Shown here: in pieces, positions 36,724 to 49,137 of the stretch | Layout: each line of letters opens with the position of its first letter | Position numbering within the stretch: position 1 is the stretch's first letter | From: Sequoia sempervirens | Taxonomy: Eukaryota; Streptophyta; Pinopsida; Cupressales; Cupressaceae | DNA length: 64,000 nt | NCBI GenBank assembly: GCA_007258455.2 | Contig: VDFB02047230.1 | Location: 154,367,797 to 154,431,796 of the forward strand | Direction of reading: 5' to 3' | Translations under genes and position numbers: made by a program | Notes under the pieces: model-generated | Databases searched by the model: none | The model's input: the letters and a program-made list of their open reading frames with translations, nothing else | Told to the model about the DNA's origin: nothing

Positions 36724-38060
36724 TCCTTATTCACTCATAAACATTGTTATGTCCTCTTGAGTTGCTCACTCCTCACGACACTTTTGATTGATCACATTTC
36801 TACTCTTAAACTCATTTACATAGCCTTTTCATAACCTTTCAAAACTCTAGCTTTTCTTAATAGGATGTAGAAACCTCAACACTTCATAGGATCCACAAGC
36901 AAGATAAAATTGAGAAGGATAGTATATATTGGGATTTACGTGGCAACATAACATATGAGTGCAACTTTGAAGGGCTTACGAATTATGAAAACTTGCTATA
37001 AAGGATAGATGTGTTGCAATAGGATTCATACACATGGATTCCAAGCGGGAAAAGGTAGGGACCACCATTCAAGTGCACTCACATGAGACTTAAAAGTATT
37101 TTTCAAAGGAAAATGATTAATTATCTCAATGGATCACTAGGATAAAGGGGTCAATACAACAAAAATTGTCATTGTCATGGGGACGTAACTTAAAAGATAA
37201 CAACAAGCCAAACAATTCACTATAAAATTAAAAGATAAAGTTATAGATCATTCACCAAGACTTAGGGTTTATAGTTTTAGTTTAAATGAATTGGTCTTTA
37301 AGGCTATGCATTAAATCCCCAAGAAAATTTCTAGTGTCAATAACTCCCTAAACCCTATCTTTGAATACATGTATGCTAGGAACATCCTTTATATTCCATA
37401 CTACCTACATACACTGCTTCCAAATGAGATCAATGCATAATGTATATGTAATTATATTTTATAATTTAGGTTTGATGTGGACTATCTATGTGGGTACACA
37501 ACCTTTTCTAGGGACCTTTTCCTCCAGATAGTTCTTCTGCAACTACTACCCACAAGGGGAAGCATTTAAATTAAAAATAATTAACCTCCATGACCATCAC
37601 TTATTTTCTATTTTTATATAAAATTCTTAGTCCTATTTTAAAAATAAAAGCATCACTAGTGAACCCATGTAGTGATAGCCCTATCAAATTCATAATCCTT
37701 TTTTAGAAACTTCATGATGGTTTTTAAAGTTTATTCTAATGTATTTTGGTTCATTTGAATTTTTTTTTTTAGTGTGTGATCCTTTGGATTTTAAACAACA
37801 TGATGTCCCTTATTTCTCTCTAATGATTTATAGGGACAATGCCATAGACGTCACTCTTTTAGATACATTAGGCTATAAATGTAATAGCTTAAAGAATGAT
37901 GGCATTACTTGTAAACATGAGTTAGAAGCATTGTTTTGATTAAAGGTAAGAGATAGGTTTTGAAGGGGCACAAAACCCTTTACAAATGAGAGTGATTGAT
38001 ATAAAAAGAAGAAACCATTACAAAGAAATCAGTTTGGCAATAGCAAAAAAGCAACCAAAA
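36724..38060. other. Third 67-bp repeat unit, then unassigned AT-rich DNA
   Basis: 36724-36785 completes the third tandem unit. The rest has no recognised gene; the frame at 37739-37939 has no known motif. Confidence 0.5.
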
Positions 38061-38069
38061 AATAGCTAG

Positions 38070-40005
38070 AAGGATAGCCCTACATATTATTCAGGATCTC
38101 CGCAACTTCCATTTCATTCTCGGCCATCTTGTGCACATTCTCCAAAATATCTGATGCCTCAATAGAAGCACCAGCCTAAACTTTCATTTTGTTCCTAGTA
38201 CGAACCCCTGACTCACTAGTCTTAACCTCATCAATCAAAATAGAACCTTTTCCCACAACTTTCTCACCTTCACCAGCCATAGTCGTCAGCTTGCCACCAA
38301 CCACAGTATCATCCAAAAAAACAATATTCTTTTTATTTTCATCATAGGTGGAATAACCTTAGCAAAGACAAGAATGTCCACACTCGTAGAAGCATCACCC
38401 TTGTTCATAACAATATTCCTAATGTCATCAATTTTTTCCTCAAGAGCAGAGAATCTGCTCTCCCAATTTTTTTTCAAACTAGTAGTCTCCTTAGCAATAG
38501 TATAAGCAACAAAATTAAGAGACTCCATCACATGATCAATTTAGATTTGGAAATAATCATCCTTAGCCTTACTAACAACACCTCTTATTCTGATATTAGT
38601 CCTATTGATCTCATGAAAAAACCATTTAAACAGTTTAAACAGAACATTGGCAGAATCATAGGCCGAACCCAACACATCAATCTCCTCACAATCAAAATTC
38701 TCAATTTGCTTACCAATAGCCACATCCTTAACAAGAGTACAAGGAGGAGCTCTCTGCTCAAAAACATCCTTACCTTTACCAGCAGGAATGGGGATCTTCA
38801 ACAACTGCATGGAGCAAGCAATTTCCTTAGCGATGGCCTTCCTTTTCTACATCCTATTACTAGTACCCACCTCCACAACACCCACACCCCTTTCCCTACC
38901 TTGCTTCGGCAACACAACCATAGCACTAGTAGGAGCCTCTCCATCAACACCACCAACCAGGGTTAGAGGGACACCCTTCTCCAAAAAAGGGTCCCCACAC
39001 AATGCTTTACATTTTTGACTACCATCATCCACCTCCTGCACAATTCTGGTCATAGGAAGAGGGGAAGAAGCTTCCCCATAAAGGTTGCATTTTTCCTTAC
39101 CCCTCCAAATAGGAATCTCTTCCTCATCACTACATGTCATGTAGCCCGCTTTTTCCCCCAACTTCTTTTTTCCACTTTTTCCCACAATAGGGGAAATGGG
39201 GCCCTCTTCCAGAGAAGCATAAGAATCTAGAACATAGTCAGCATCACTAACCCTATCCAACTATGAATCCTCATTCAAAATAAGCTTCCTCCTCTTAGGC
39301 TTCTTACCACCCCTTTCATCCCTTGAATCTGTATCATAACCTTCCCAAGGTTTAACAATTTTATCCTATGAGGTGGAAGGGGTTTTATGAACATCAAAGG
39401 CTTTGACATGCTCATAAATAAGAAGAATCAACCCCACATATAGAATAGGGTTCTTGGGGTTTTTTAAATGCTCCTTAATCCCAAAATCCAGCGACATAAG
39501 TAAATAATAAGGGATAGAAACCCATTTTTTGTGACAAAAATGGTTGAGCAGCAGAAAATGATACATATTGATCGTAGTATACCTTCCTTCCAGAGTAACA
39601 TACCTCATAATTTCCTTAGCCACATCACACCAAAGCACTTTCAACGAGCTCCTCTGATACCCACCACTCTTAGCCGTCTGCAAGTCAACTGCTTCATCCT
39701 TCTTGAAGAAAATGTTCATCATTGCCTTTGCTTCTTTCTTATCCCTAAAAACCTTCATTCCCTACATAGCAAGGCCAATAATATGGACAATAAATTCTTC
39801 ATCTAGTGCAATATCCCTCCCTTTCAAGTTCATGGACCTCTCCTTCTAGCCTTGAACAAATAAATTTGTAACATGGGGATTATTTCCATGCAGCTTTTCC
39901 ATGTATAGAGTGAGACCACCCTTCGCAAGGACATCCCAAACCTCTTTCTTCTTCTTCATAGTCTCATAGGACCTCAGCTTAACCCTGTTTCTATCCCCTC
40001 ACATG
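38070..40005 (-). pseudogene. Decayed plant-transposon-type protein gene
   Basis: Read from high to low coordinates on the minus strand: an N-terminal region starting near 40005 (KLRSYETMKKKKEVWDVLAK), a stop, RDIALDEEFIVHIIGLAM, then 39758-39366 with VAKEIMRYVTLEGRYTTINM and YHFLLLNHFCHKKWVSIPYY. Next come an acidic/Ser/Pro-rich middle (39260-38847), 38810-38541, a predicted coiled coil (WESRFSALEEKIDDIRNIV, about 38465-38405), and a C-terminus with ENVHKMAENEMEVAEIL near 38150-38080. The pattern resembles proteins labelled as putative plant transposon proteins. Function is unknown. In-frame stops and frameshifts show it is dead. Confidence 0.6.
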
Positions 40006-40119
40006 GCAGAAACTTTGACACATAGAGATCTAGCACTCAGCCAAAAGCACTTGTGACAAAAGGGTAAAAGCAAGAAGTTGGGTACACGAAGAGGGGAAAT
40101 TTTGGGAAAAACAAAAAGT

Positions 40120-40370
40120 TTCATAGGAAATGCGTACAAGTTTTCAAAGAAATGTGTATGCATTATGGATTGGATACCCGAGCCTAGATCCAAACGCATA
40201 CACATTCAAACTCGGGTACACGAAACCTAAAACGTGTATGTGTTATGAAACGCGTACATGTTTTAAAACGCATACGCATTTCACAAAAGTATTTATTTTT
40301 TTAAATAAATCACTGTATTTCATTTTTCACCATCCTAATCTGCATCAGAGAAGAACAAAGGAGATCGTGT
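40120..40370. repeat. Cluster of CGCGTAYRCGTTT-like motifs, left
   Basis: Degenerate near-palindromic words (ATGCGTACAAG, AACGCATACACATT, AACGTGTATGTG, AACGCGTACATG, AACGCATACGCATTT, CGTGTATGCATTT) lie just upstream of the minus-strand gene start at 40005. A similar cluster lies at 57205-57290. Confidence 0.7.
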
Positions 40371-42313
40371 ATGCATTTTAAAGGCCTTTAGTGACAAAAA
40401 TTTGACTGCCACCTCCTCCCATCGACAGAACCAACCTCATCGACCTCCAAGTTGGTTGAATTCTTCATTATTTTTTTTCTTTATATCTTTTTTTTTTTGG
40501 TTTTGTAATTAGTATTCAGTTTTTGTTTATTTAGTGTTTTTTAGTTCAATGTTTTATAGTTTTTAATTGCATTTAAAAAACCAAAAACGTCAACAAAACA
40601 AAGAAATTTAAATTGTAAATTGAAAACCATAAAAACTAAACCTAAATTGGACACATTTAACTTAGAAATTTCAAAACCCTAGAAACCCTAGATTACAAAA
40701 TTTACACAAGTACCTAAAAACTAATTTACATAGGTTAATCCTTGGACCTAAACCCTAAAATGTAAACCTAAAACCCTATTTACCCTTATTTATGTAAACC
40801 AAAAATAGGCTATTTACCCTAAAACGTAAACCTAAAACTATAAATTAGGGCTCCTCAAGGAGGTTTAGATTACATTTTATATTTGACATAACCTTCTTTG
40901 TATGATTTTTACTCTCACTCATGGTTCTTAGTTTATTTAGGGTGGAAGTGATGAAAATTTCAATATTAGGGGCATGCGATATAATAGAAGAGGTAAAATA
41001 AGGATGTGTAGTAAGATTTGATGACATATCATGTAGGGAGGGATCACAAATTATAGTCCATAGGTTAGGTACACTTTGGTATGTCGTTGGTGATCCACAC
41101 AACTACTAATGAAATTCATAATTGACTAATAAAGTAGGTACAAACAATCAATGCATAGATCTATATATCAACCAACAAATTGATTTAATTATAATATGTT
41201 CACATTTAATATAAATTTGATAGCTAATTTTATCTCAAAAAACTTCATGATTGTATAATTTAACTTGAGAAAGGTGCCAGTGAAGTAAAATAATGTGCCT
41301 CATGTGAAACTATGTGCTTGATTTAATAAGTTCATATATCATGATACTAGTTGATATGAGCATGTAATCACTCTATATCAATGTTGTTAGCTTATATAGT
41401 GTATGATGTATTCTCTTAAAAAATCATAGAAATGCAAGTCATACTTGTTAATATAGACTATGTGCAATATGGATAGAGATAGACACATAAATGTTATTAA
41501 ATCAAATAAATATTAAAATGTGAAGCATGAATGATTTCTACCCATTTCTCTTATTTGGATGAGATCCTTTGTGAATTATGTAAGGATGCATTATGATCAT
41601 ATTTAAGCCTTAATTTATAGGATGTTATTCATAAGATCTATAGGTTGTGTGTAATCTAATTCCTATTTTAACTCTCATGTGTAGTGGCATTGTTCTAGAT
41701 TAGGAAAACTAAATGTTGTACTTTCTCTAAACTAGTGTATCAAAGCTAACTTGTAGCATGAACATTTCAATTTGGAAAATTCAAATTACTTTTTTGAGAA
41801 ACTTGATAGATGATTCATAAATGCAAGTCAATTCTATAACCAAAGGTTTATTTTCTAAGATTATTTATTTATTGAATTGATCAATTGATTCCTCACTTAG
41901 TGGCAGTTAGGTTCTTTTTTTGAAAACCCATGCATGTCTAGAATTTATATAAATATTCAAAGGAAGAGTCTATGCCATAGAAAAGTTTCAAAAAATATAT
42001 GATTAGAAAAAAAATTGGGTCTAAATCACTTTAGATCTCCTCTTCCTTTTTAAATCATCCAAGAGTGCTTAGAGGTCCAAATAGGTTCAAAATCCATCAT
42101 AACTCAACAACTTACTTATAATTGAAATCTAAAATTCCTAATTGTTGATATATTGAAGCTATTCCTAGAATGTCACATATTTTATTCAAAGCACTAAGTT
42201 TAGGTGGTAGGGTTTCTTATTTACTTGTAAAAATTTATTCATGTGTCTTCTATATGTGTTCATGTCATCAAATCTCTAAATCTAAACCCTAAACCCTAAT
42301 TTAGCATTCATAT
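40371..42313. other. AT-rich unassigned DNA with degenerate CCCTAAA-like words
   Basis: From about 40672 to 40835, words such as AAACCCTAG, CCTAAACCC and CCCTAAAACGTAAACCTAAAAC recur. Further right no feature is recognised. A two-copy AAACCCTAAACCC lies near 42283-42296. Confidence 0.45.
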
Positions 42314-43640
42314 GTTGTAGGACCTTAAAATGAAATTTGGTTTCCTTAGGCAACTCCACCAAATTTTATTCCCTTAAGCCATGGAACATTTTTTCCTAGT
42401 CCACCTTACTAGATATAGATCCCCTTAAGCCATCCTATCACCCTAAATCATAAATCAATGTCTTAAGGGGTCCTAATATGACATTTCTTAAGGGGATCAA
42501 AGAAGTTCTCAAAATTTGGTGAATAGAGCTCAAGCTCATCTTTGTTTATTTTGTACATTGCAATTAGGTCACTAGCATATATCTATGTGTCCCTTTGAAT
42601 GTATTCTATTAATTTTTCATTCTTATCTTTAGTATTCTTTGAAAAAAAATGAATGAGATTATAAATTTTAATGTTAGTGTTAAACTTAAAATTTCTTTTT
42701 AACTACTTTGTCCCACTATAGAGATCTTGTGTCTCTTATCATGAAATTTGAAAATCTAGATAAATCAATTTATGTCCTTGGATTTAATTAAATTTTTTCA
42801 TACTTGATTAATACATCTATTCATTTTGTTGTAGGACCTTAAAATGAAATTTGGTTGCCTTAGGAAACTCCACCAAATTTTATTCCCTTAAGTCATGGAC
42901 CATTTTTTCCTAGGACCTTACTACACATAGATCCCCTTAAGCCATCCTATACCCTAAATCGTAAATCGATGTCTTAAGGGGGAATTTTACATTTCTTAAG
43001 GGGATAAATTTGGTGAATAGAGCTTGGTCACTCATCTTTTTTTATATTTTGTACATTGCAATTAGGTCACTAGCATATATCTATGTGTCCCTTTCAATGT
43101 CTTCTATTCATTTTTCATTCTTATCTTTAGTATTCTTTGAAAACAATGAATGAGATTATAAATTTTAATGTTAGTGTTAAACTTATAATTTCTTCTTAAC
43201 TACTTTTTCTAGAGATCTTGTGTCTCTTATCATGAAATTTGAAATTTTAGATAAATCAATTTATGTCCTCGGATTTAATTAAATTTTGTCATACTTGATT
43301 AATACATCTATTCATTTTGTTGTAGGACCTTAAAATGAAATTTGGTTTCCTTAGGCAACTTCACCAAATTTTATTCCCTTAAGCCATGGAACATTTTGTC
43401 CTAGGACCTTACTACACATAGATCCCCTTAAGCCATCCTATACCCTAAATCGTAAATTGATGTCTTAAGGGGGAATTTGACATTTCTTAAGGGGATCAAT
43501 TTGGTGAATAGAGCTTGGTCACTCATCCTTTTTTATATTTTGTACATTGCAATTAGGCCACTAACATATATCTATGTGTCCCTTTCAATGTCTTCTATTC
43601 ATTTTTCATTCTTATCTTTAGTATTATTTGAAAATAATGA
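42314..43640. repeat. About 500-bp tandem repeat, 2.6 copies, with internal inverted repeat
   Basis: Units begin GTTGTAGGACCTTAAAATG at 42314, 42828 and 43319 (periods 514 and 491 bp). The third is truncated near 43640. Each unit contains CACCAAATTTTATTCCCTTAAG and, about 100 bp later, CTTAAGGGGATCAAxTTGGTG or a variant, an imperfect inverted repeat. Each also carries CCCCTTAAGCCATCCT (42421-42436, 42933-42948, 43424-43439), whose reverse complement recurs in the array at 52846-53340. Confidence 0.88.
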
Positions 43641-43923
43641 ATGAGATTAAATAAATTTTAATAAAACCCCATAATTTCATTTCTACCCTTCATATTAACA
43701 ACCCCACACTGGACTCAATTTAATGTGTGCACATGCTATGAATTTTTAATGTTATGGATTTTATAATGTTATAAATCAAATAGTCTTCAAATGAAATATA
43801 TTTTGAATTTGTGCATGTTCAATGTGATTTTTAAATAACTTTCAAATTATGTGCATTATTTAATTAGTTTGTTGGTATATATTTTTTAATTGTTTAACAT
43901 GTAGTTGCCATATCATTGCTCAC

Positions 43924-45930
43924 ATGGATCCATTGTTTAATTTAGAGGATTTTATGCCCAATCAATAAATTCCTATAGATCCCATACATCCCAATCCACC
44001 ACATGAACATAACCCTAGCACACCTCCACATTCTCCACCACCTAACCCCTCACCCCCTCATGTAGTTGATGAAGATCAATTAAGAGAGAATATCTGAGCA
44101 AACCTCATTGTAATTCAAGGAAATATAGATCTCATAAAAAATGAGCCTAAAGTCCCTCCCCATCCTGCATGGTTTGCATCTACGATACAAACTATTGTCA
44201 ATTTTGTTTGATCTATTGATGTGGACCTAGTTAGGTTCCATCAATGGAGAGAAGAGAGGAGACAATTCTATGCAGATGGATTTTCATATAAAGAAATCAA
44301 TGACCTAAAAATTACCAAACAAGCCATGTACCAATATTTTATTAACCCCCAAACAAACCAACCCATTCCACCCACAAAAAAATGAATTTCAATTTTATGG
44401 TGTAGGCACCCATAGATAGTTGCACATTTTTGGGACAGATGGTGGATGGTCTTTGATATTCCACCACATGGAAACAGTGAGGTGCCCTTATACTTTTTGA
44501 GAAAGTTATGGGCTGAGTTTGAGTTGGATAAAAAACCCAACTATTTTGATATGAGGTCATTTCAGGGAGTTGGGCATGGCATGCCCCAACATAGAATAGG
44601 AGCACATGTCGATCCTTAGTGACGTGCTCCAATTTCTCCTATTGTTCCTCTTCCTTCTCCTAGTGTTCCTGCTACATTTCAATAGCAGACCATGTTATCG
44701 ACATTACGAGAATTGTGTTCACTTTCAAGACATCTCACTCAGCAGACTACACATGCGGCCACTAAGTGGCCAATAGAGAGCATGGAGGCTTGGGCTATAG
44801 GGATACTCAGACATCCACTTCAGGCGACACATGTGCATCTGGGATGGGGTCATACCTGAATTTACTATATTTTGAGGATCATCCTACACAGGTATGTTCA
44901 TCTTTTGAACTTAAATTTAATTCAAGTTTGAAATATGAAAAATTCATGTAAATAATAACATCAAATTATATATATAATATAATATTAATTCAATAAGTGT
45001 TTAGTGTAGACGCATGATCATGTGATACCTAAAACTCAATATGATCATCGTGTGCATATGTCGAGTGTTGTAGATTTGGGCTCACCTTTTGGACAAGTAC
45101 TTGAACTAATATATATTAAATAATTTGTGTGGATATATATCTAATTTAATTTGAATTTGTACACATATGTGAATTGATATATTATATCTAGATGCAGGGA
45201 GGTCATACAATACCTAGTACTAACCAACCACAAGTTACAGTGGTGAGCGCTCTTGAGACATCATCAGCTCAGGTGCGTACTTTCAAAAGTTTGTTAAGTT
45301 TAAATTAAATAGACATCATAGATATAATTTATTTTTTTCATTTACATACACATGTGTCAATGATCTATACGAACTGTTGTACATCTATATGCAGGAATTT
45401 CATGCGATACCCATGGCAGGTTGCACACCTAAGACATTATTGGTATTTATGCATATGCAATCTCAGGTGCATGATCATGAGGTCATATCATTCGAGGTTG
45501 TAAACTTTACTTTTAATCTCCTATATAATTTTTACGAACCTTTTAGATATATATATTTGAGGTTTTCACATATTGTTTGCTTTATATGAATATGTAGGAT
45601 ATAGTAGATCAGACATTTGCATCTTCTCAAGTGATAGTTATGCTACCTATTGAAGAAAATGTGCCAATTATAGATTCACATGATCATATGGTAATTTATG
45701 CATACTATAAATCATTTTTACTATATAAATATTAGATATTTAATTAAATTTATTTTTATCTAAAAGTTTATATTTTCAAGTTTAAATATGTTTAATTATA
45801 TCAAAATTTATAAATAAATTTAAATCTAATTTCAAGTTTCTTGTACTCTTTTACAACATGATGCAGGTACATCTAATCAACATGGAACAAAGAGGAGACT
45901 TGATTTGACCGATCAACCTGAAAGTTAGAT
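43924..45930 (+). pseudogene. Multi-exon gene of unknown function (gene A), decayed
   Basis: From ATG 43924 a single frame runs about 250 codons with only scattered stops: Pro-rich N-terminus (HPNPPHEHNPSTPPHSPPPN), then WFASTIQTIVNF, a charged stretch with FHQWREERRQFYADGFSYKE, WWMVFDIPPHG and LWAEFELDKKPNYFDMRSFQ. A frameshift moves it into the frame ending at a CACAG/GTATGT donor at 44891/44892. Candidate exons follow at 45010-45096, 45198-45272, 45395-45466 and 45598-45690. All are open, all are multiples of three and all sit between AG and GT sites. A last exon starts near 45867, with AAAGAGGAGACTTGATTTG (Lys/Arg-rich end). I recognise no family. Its neighbours suggest a second transposon gene. 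Confidence 0.6.
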
Positions 45931-45940
45931 GGTTTTATAT

Positions 45941-46793
45941 TTTATGGACTATATATCTCTAGTTTTATTTAAATATATGTGTTGGACTTGACATATAAAT
46001 TTTATGGACTATCTGTCTCTAGTTTTACTTTGAACATGTTATTATCATATTTGTGTTTATTTATATCATTTGAATTTAATATGATTATTATATATGCAAT
46101 CAATTATGATATCTTGTTATGTTCATTTTCATGATTATATGCACTCATACATTAGACTATTTATATTTTATCTAATTTTCAAGTATTGCATGCACTATAT
46201 AAATTCTTATCTAGAATCAAATTTTATATATATATATAATTTATCACATGGTTAGGTGACAAATTAAAACATTCCTTAAATAGTTTAGATCATATACATA
46301 ACAAATTAAGGGAGGGTAATTTTAACTATTTTCCAATTAGATAGCAAATATTTGAATCAATAAACAAAAAAACTATCTCCTTGTATGTATAAAATGTATA
46401 ATCTATACAATTGAATAATTATATAAAATGTGGTAAATACAAGACATGAAATGTATAATCTATAAAATTGGAACAAGATATTTAAAAAGTGACATTGAAC
46501 AAACATATATAATGTATATCAAGATGTTTATTACAACTATATAATATGATGAAACATATATGTGCATGTAGATACAATTAAAACTTATCAACTTTTAGGT
46601 GAAGACCAAAAATTGACATTTACATAGTCTCTTGATAAAATAATTTTTCAGTTCAACAATCACTTCGTAGATTGACTTGATGAGAACCTACAAAAATAAT
46701 TAATGTAAGTAACTACAATTTTTATGAGTCATTTAAGAAAAAAATTCATGCGAGAAAAGAACAGTATATAGTAAATTCCATACAAATTCAAAA
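45941..46793. other. AT-rich unassigned DNA before the chromovirus
   Basis: No gene seen. It holds a short (TA)n tract near 46226-46240. It probably represents the 3' flank of gene A. Confidence 0.5.
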
Positions 46794-46798
46794 GATGT

Positions 46799-47503
46799 TG
46801 ATGAGGGCTCAACACGAGACAGAAAATAACCCACAAATAAGAGAATAATTTTATTACTCAGAAAATGGAGCTTCTTACATGCAGAGGATCTCAAATCCCC
46901 AAGTTCTACAACACATGCAAGCTACTAAAAGCTATAGAATAACCCTTTCGCAATATGCGAGCTTGTCCCCAAAAAGTTACCCAAAAATATTAGAAACCCG
47001 CACATAAATAGAGCTCCTCATTAGTTTGGAGCCAAAACAACATTAAATTTGAGTTTAGGTGGTTTGCGCCAAAAATTACAACTTGAAGTTCAAATTTCAA
47101 AAGAACATTTGCAATTGTATCTTCTAGAAAGTGTGCCAAATTCTCGGAGCCATAACTTTTGATCTGGGGCTCCGATTCGCGAACCGTTTGAACCGTTGGA
47201 AAGGTCACGAAGTCAAGAACGTGCTTAAAATCTGCTATGCCAATTTTGGCAAGTTTTGGGGCCATTTTGGAAGCTCTAAGTGCCTCAAATCCAACTCGAA
47301 AGATTTTTAGGTGCAAAATGGGAAACTAAAACTGTAATATCTTTCAACCCAGGAATAGAAAATAAAAACCATCAATTGGGAATTTCATTATGATGAAAAG
47401 GGTATCCAAAAATGTAAAAACATCTGAGAAATGATAAACTTGAAATTTAACTATTTTTGGGTGATGCAAGATTGCCCTTACACCACTAGATGCTCCTACA
47501 TCA
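46799..47503 (-). repeat. 3' LTR of the chromovirus
   Basis: 705 bp, + strand ends TGATGAGGG...CTACATCA. It is preceded by the GATGT duplication. No strong purine tract is visible at its inner edge. Confidence 0.9.
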
Positions 47504-47534
47504 GACACCTAGGGTAATTTAAGAAGTGACCCCA

Positions 47535-48017
47535 TCACATCTCAGATGGTGGAAGAAAACCCAACCGGTCAACTGTTGCCTTAGATAGCCAGGATGAATC
47601 TTCCACAGGCCTTCCTCTCCATTTCACTAGATATTCTTCATACTGCCTGTTTCTGGTACTCCTTCCCACATGACTATCTAAGATTTCCTCAATCTCCTCC
47701 TTTTCTGAAGTAGATGTTGGAATCCCACATTGTTCCATCGTTGGTACTTCCTCTGTGCCACCTTCATGATACTCTGTCAAATCTGAAATGTTGAACATAG
47801 GGGAAATGTTGAATCCATCCGACAACTCTACCTCATATGCATTCCCTGAATCATGCTTTTTTAAAATTTTATAGGGACCGAACTTCTTCATCTTCAATTT
47901 GTTATATGTTCCCACTGGAAACCTTTCTTTCCTCAAGTGGACCATCACTTCATCACCAATCTGAAACTCCTTATACCTTTGCTTTTGACCTGCCTTAGCC
48001 TTATACTGCATATTCAT
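47535..48017 (-). pseudogene. Chromovirus integrase C-terminus and chromodomain
   Basis: An open 160-residue frame on the minus strand. The integrase C-terminal domain appears as [20 protein letters not shown] and [21 protein letters not shown], then [10 protein letters not shown]. The chromodomain follows at about residues 108-150 ([13 protein letters not shown] ... [18 protein letters not shown]). Chromodomains in this position are thought to guide insertion into heterochromatin. The frame is intact, but the upstream integrase is broken. Confidence 0.93.
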
Positions 48018-48249
48018 CTTGTTAATATTCTCCCTTACCTTCTCATGTATATCCTTGATGTGTTATGAAAAATCTTCAGCTTCATCACTTATTTTCTTCT
48101 CTTGGTCCATCTTCCACAATTCTGGAGCTATTCTGGGGCTACCTCCATACACAATCTGGAATGGTGATCTACCAGTGCTTTTGTTGATAGAATTGTTGTA
48201 AGAGAATTCTGCCTAGGGTAAGATCAAGTCCCATCCCTAGGTTTATCTC

Positions 48250-49097
48250 CTACCAAACATCTCGATGGTTACCCATACTCCTGTTAACAACCTTTGTCGC
48301 CCATCGTTTGTGGATGGTGTGCAGAACTAAACTTGACTGTCTTGACTTCTTCCACAAGGTCCTCCAAAAGTACCCCACAAATTTGGTGTCACGATCTGAA
48401 ACAATACTCTTTGGCAGACCATGTAGCCTCACCACCTCTTTGAAGAACAAGTCAGCAATGTGGACTGCATCATGGGTCTTCTGACATGGAATGAAATGTG
48501 CCATCTTCGAAAACCTATCAACCACCACAAAGACTGAATCATTCCCTCGTTGTGTCCTTGGCAAACCAAGAACAAAGTCCATACTTATATCCTCCCATGG
48601 CCTCTCTGGTATTGGTAAGGGCTGATATAAGCCTGTATTCTTGCTCACTCCTTTAGCCATCTGACATACCCTACAACTTTGTACAAACTTATTCACATCC
48701 TATGACAACTGAGTCCAATAATAATGCTCATTGATAATGGCAATGGTCTTATCCCGACCAAAATGTCCGCTATTCCTCCACTATGCTTCTCCTTTATAGG
48801 TTCTCCCTCATGGAACTCCTCGGGATACACAATTGACTTCCCTTAAATAACATGCCATCCTGGATTATGAAATCCAGCCACCTTGTCCTGTCCATACACA
48901 GGTTCCTTGCAAGCTTTCCAAGCCTCTGCAAAATTAGGATCTTCTACATTCATTGTCTTGAGTTCATTGAACCCAACCACTTCAATCTGCACCTTTGTCA
49001 TCAATGTATGCCTCCTACTTAAGGCATTTGCAACCCTATTTGACTTCCCACTCCTATGTTTCCAAACAAAGGTATAACTCTGAAAAACTCTACCCAT
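48250..49097 (-). pseudogene. Chromovirus integrase core
   Basis: Minus strand. 49097-48843 is the RNase H/integrase linker (GKSNRVANALSRR). The zinc region (HFGRDKT ... HYYW ... CRVCQMAKG) spans about 48770-48655. The core has D1 in [10 protein letters not shown] (about 48585) and D2 in [10 protein letters not shown] (about 48395). A base loss follows D2. In the frame that resumes, the position of the catalytic Glu reads Lys (TKVVNRS, about 48285-48265), again a G-to-A type change. Confidence 0.9.
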
Positions 49098-49137
49098 TTC
49101 ATATGCCTTGATTTAATTTTCCCTGACTATTTAGGTA

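Noticed and set aside
42283..42296. Two AAACCCTAAACCC telomere-like units
   Set aside because: Only two units; not enough to call an interstitial telomere array.
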